Assembly (NCBI GenBank): GCA_944389415.1
Contig: CALXMF010000005.1
Span: 83,798 to 139,275 of the forward strand
Source: an uncultured Spirochaetota bacterium
GTDB lineage: Bacteria; Spirochaetota; Spirochaetia; Treponematales; Treponemataceae
Direction: 5' to 3'
DNA: 55,478 nucleotides
Made by a program: the position numbers and the translations under genes. Of the stretch, positions 53,582 through 55,478 are shown in pieces (positions within the stretch are counted from its first letter, which is position 1; the number at the start of each line of letters is the position of its first letter). Under the pieces are notes generated by a model, which was not told where the DNA came from, searched no databases, and saw nothing but the letters and a program-made list of their open reading frames with translations.

Positions 53582-55273
53582 ATGGATACTATAACACGGT
53601 CGCACACAGAAACACAGTATAATAAGACAGTATATGTGATTGGACACCGTAATCCTGATACAGATTCTATTGTGTCCGCAGCTGCGTATGCCCGATTTAA
53701 ACAACTCCAGGGTTTTTCTGAACACCAGGCAGCACGGGCAGGTAAAGCAAACCCACAAACAGAATATATTTTCAATCGCTTTTCAGTCCCAATTCCTGAA
53801 TACCTACCTGATCTCATTCCTAAGGTAGGCTATTATATGCATGAAGGATGTGAAACAGTTGAAGAAAATTCCTCTCTTTGGCGTGCTACAACAAAAATGG
53901 AACAAAATTATACAAAAGTTCTCCCTGTTGTAGATGCAAAAGGAAAATATCTATCGTTGCTGCATTACAGCGGATTTGCTAAAAACATTATCGAAGTACT
54001 TGATCCGGAAAAGCAGACAGCCACTTTGACAAATATTGATCTTCTTACAGATACACTCTCTGCGCAGCCTGTTGTAGTTCATGATAGTAAAAAAATATTT
54101 AAATGTGCAGTATTATCTGCGGCTGCTGAATTTGAATCATTCAAGAAAATGCTATCAATATATCCTCCTGAAAATATTGTCGTTGTTACCGGAGACCGAA
54201 TTGATATCCAAAAACATTGTGTAGAAACTGGAGTACGAGTACTGATTATTACCTCAGGAAATACTCCAGACAAAGAACTGCGTACTCGGGCAGAAGAAAA
54301 AGGGGTTTCTATTCTTGTAAGCCCGTTTGATACAACAGGAACAACCACGTTGGTATTATATTCAGCCCCTGTGTCTTCCGTAGCAGATAATACCGTCATG
54401 CCAGTAAAAGCTACAGATACACTAAGAAAAGTAAAAGCGCTGCTGCAAAATTCTCCAGGAAGGTGTCTGCCGGTTGTTGATGATACAAACACCCTGTTAG
54501 GAATTATTTCAGAAAGTGATTTACTTCATGATGCAAATATTGAAATTATTATGGTTGATCACAATGAAATGAGTCAGGCTATAGAGGGGGCGGAAAATTA
54601 TAAGATACGTGAAGTACTCGATCATCACCGTTTAGGAAGTTTCGGAACGCGGTATCCAATTACTTTTATAAATAAACCAGTAGGCGCAACTTCTACAATC
54701 GTCACCAATATATACCGCCAAAATCGTGTCGCAATTCCAAAAGCAATTGCAAGCATATTGCTATGCGGAATTCTCTCAGATACCCTTGTTTTAAAATCAG
54801 CTACAACGACAGATGAAGATAGAGAAACCGCAAGATATCTTTCAAACATTACAGACTTGGATATTGAAACATTAGGACAGGAAATTCTAACTGCGTCAAG
54901 CCACATCGGTAACAGAAATGCAGCTGAACTTGTTCATCAGGATATGAAAGAATATAATGAAGGAGGGCACAGTTTCACTGTCAGTCAAATCGAAGTCAAC
55001 AGCACCGATGAAGTCTTACACCGAAAAGAAGAATTTCTCAATGAACTTAATCAGGAACGCAGTACACGTAAAACTCTTTTCTGTGCACTTATGGTTACAG
55101 ATATTACCAGACTTACCAGCCTTCTGTTAGTATGCGCGGATAAAGAATTTTTACAGGTTATCAGTTTTCCACGACAAGAAGATTCCATATACATCTTGAA
55201 AGATATCGTTTCACGAAAAAAGCAACTTATACCTTTACTCTCTGAACAAATAGAAAAATTAAATATCCAATAG
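53582..55273 (+). CDS. ppaC: manganese-dependent inorganic pyrophosphatase with CBS and DRTGG domains
   Basis: This 563-residue family II (DHH) pyrophosphatase hydrolyses pyrophosphate from biosynthesis. The N-terminal metal motif is GHRNPDTDSIVSAAAY, and DHH is at residues 347-349 in LDHHRLGSFGT. The C-terminal DHHA2 domain follows. Between the first motif and DHH, about 240 residues form CBS, DRTGG and second CBS domains (YTKVLPVVDAKG and GRCLPVVDDTNTLLG), which in known CBS-PPases bind AMP, ADP or Ap4A and tune activity. It ends with an intrinsic terminator. Confidence 0.93.
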   Translation: MDTITRSHTETQYNKTVYVIGHRNPDTDSIVSAAAYARFKQLQGFSEHQAARAGKANPQTEYIFNRFSVPIPEYLPDLIPKVGYYMHEGCETVEENSSLWRATTKMEQNYTKVLPVVDAKGKYLSLLHYSGFAKNIIEVLDPEKQTATLTNIDLLTDTLSAQPVVVHDSKKIFKCAVLSAAAEFESFKKMLSIYPPENIVVVTGDRIDIQKHCVETGVRVLIITSGNTPDKELRTRAEEKGVSILVSPFDTTGTTTLVLYSAPVSSVADNTVMPVKATDTLRKVKALLQNSPGRCLPVVDDTNTLLGIISESDLLHDANIEIIMVDHNEMSQAIEGAENYKIREVLDHHRLGSFGTRYPITFINKPVGATSTIVTNIYRQNRVAIPKAIASILLCGILSDTLVLKSATTTDEDRETARYLSNITDLDIETLGQEILTASSHIGNRNAAELVHQDMKEYNEGGHSFTVSQIEVNSTDEVLHRKEEFLNELNQERSTRKTLFCALMVTDITRLTSLLLVCADKEFLQVISFPRQEDSIYILKDIVSRKKQLIPLLSEQIEKLNIQ

Positions 55274-55288
55274 TAATCATACATAAGG

Positions 55289-55322
55289 CGCCTGCGAAAT
55301 CATAAAGCAGGCGTTTTTTTTA
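55289..55322 (+). terminator. intrinsic terminator of the pyrophosphatase gene
   Basis: CGCCTGC (55289-55295) pairs with GCAGGCG (55307-55313), followed by a run of eight T residues. Confidence 0.93.
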
Positions 55323-55426
55323 TTTATGAAATATTTCATCATCACGCAAGAAACAAGAAAAAGAATCAGTCAATTTTATTGTCTTCATAACTATACGCAA
55401 AAGGAGTAGGGAGAGGGAAAAGAAAA

Positions 55427-55478
55427 AGCCTGGCAGCGACCTACTTTCCCACAAGAAGCAGTATCATCGGCGCAGGAG
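55427..55478 (-). rRNA. rrf: 5S rRNA, 3' part, cut by the window edge
   Basis: On the minus strand the edge reads from CTCCTGCGCCGATGATACTG through GGGAAAGTAGGTCGC to the closing TGCCAGGCT, followed by T residues. These match the 3' half of bacterial 5S rRNA, including the conserved CGCCGATG segment and the final helix. The 5' part and the rest of the rRNA operon lie to the right of the window. Confidence 0.92.

Overview
The window looks like chromosome from a Treponema-like spirochaete of moderate to low GC. Three methyl-accepting chemotaxis receptors, a very long type I signal peptidase with a large insertion, groEL without groES, an ABC solute-binding protein ending its signal peptide in Ala-Gly-Gly-Lys, and a family II CBS pyrophosphatase all fit this. 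The placement rests on recognising families by eye, not on a search. No phage, insertion sequence, CRISPR array or tRNA gene was seen. The last 52 bases are the 3' end of a 5S rRNA on the minus strand, so an rRNA operon lies just beyond the right edge.

Layout. 0-7.4 kb: housekeeping genes (ComF-like, MBL hydrolase, lepB, HPt, TatD, miaA, an RlmI-like methyltransferase) packed in tight or overlapping convergent pairs. 7.4-7.95 kb: an AT-rich gap with a frameshifted gene remnant. 7.9-15.5 kb: pepF, a polar amino acid ABC operon with an outer-membrane-like fourth gene, and an operon of a FeoB-associated Cys-rich protein, a DtxR-type regulator, marC and argH. 15.7-31.4 kb: an M15 peptidase, a six-helix chemoreceptor, cysK, groEL, rnhA with a MATE exporter, a PfkB kinase with an orphan adenine methyltransferase, an RNB nuclease, a MalK-type ATPase and nudC. 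31.4-36.5 kb: dapA-asd-lysA and an ABC-F protein. 36.7-41.6 kb: two convergent chemoreceptors, an orphan 87-residue gene, a 22/44-bp tandem repeat and a nested palindrome. 41.7-46.6 kb: thrA, a DAHP synthase-prephenate dehydratase fusion and ilvN, in one operon. 46.6-55.5 kb: MATE, pyrE, malic enzyme, pth, a zinc-type ArsR/P-type ATPase pair, a CBS-pyrophosphatase and 5S rRNA.

Metabolic logic. ThrA (aspartokinase and homoserine dehydrogenase), Asd, DapA and LysA cover much of the aspartate family. The DAHP synthase-PDT fusion covers the first step of the aromatic pathway and the phenylalanine branch. IlvN regulates branched-chain synthesis. CysK and ArgH finish cysteine and arginine. The organism therefore seems more biosynthetically capable than the syphilis treponeme.

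The most interesting signal is in the starts, not the proteins. At about ten genes the sigma-70-type -10 hexamer lies 5-12 bases before the start codon with no room for a Shine-Dalgarno sequence, while most other genes have strong AGGAG sites. This predicts a set of leaderless or near-leaderless mRNAs and corrects several starts. Other points of interest are the DAHPS-PDT fusion, the 22/44-bp repeat with the palindrome ahead of thrA, a palindrome at the predicted groEL transcription start, and a long composite hairpin beside an 18-base A tract at 50.8-51.0 kb.
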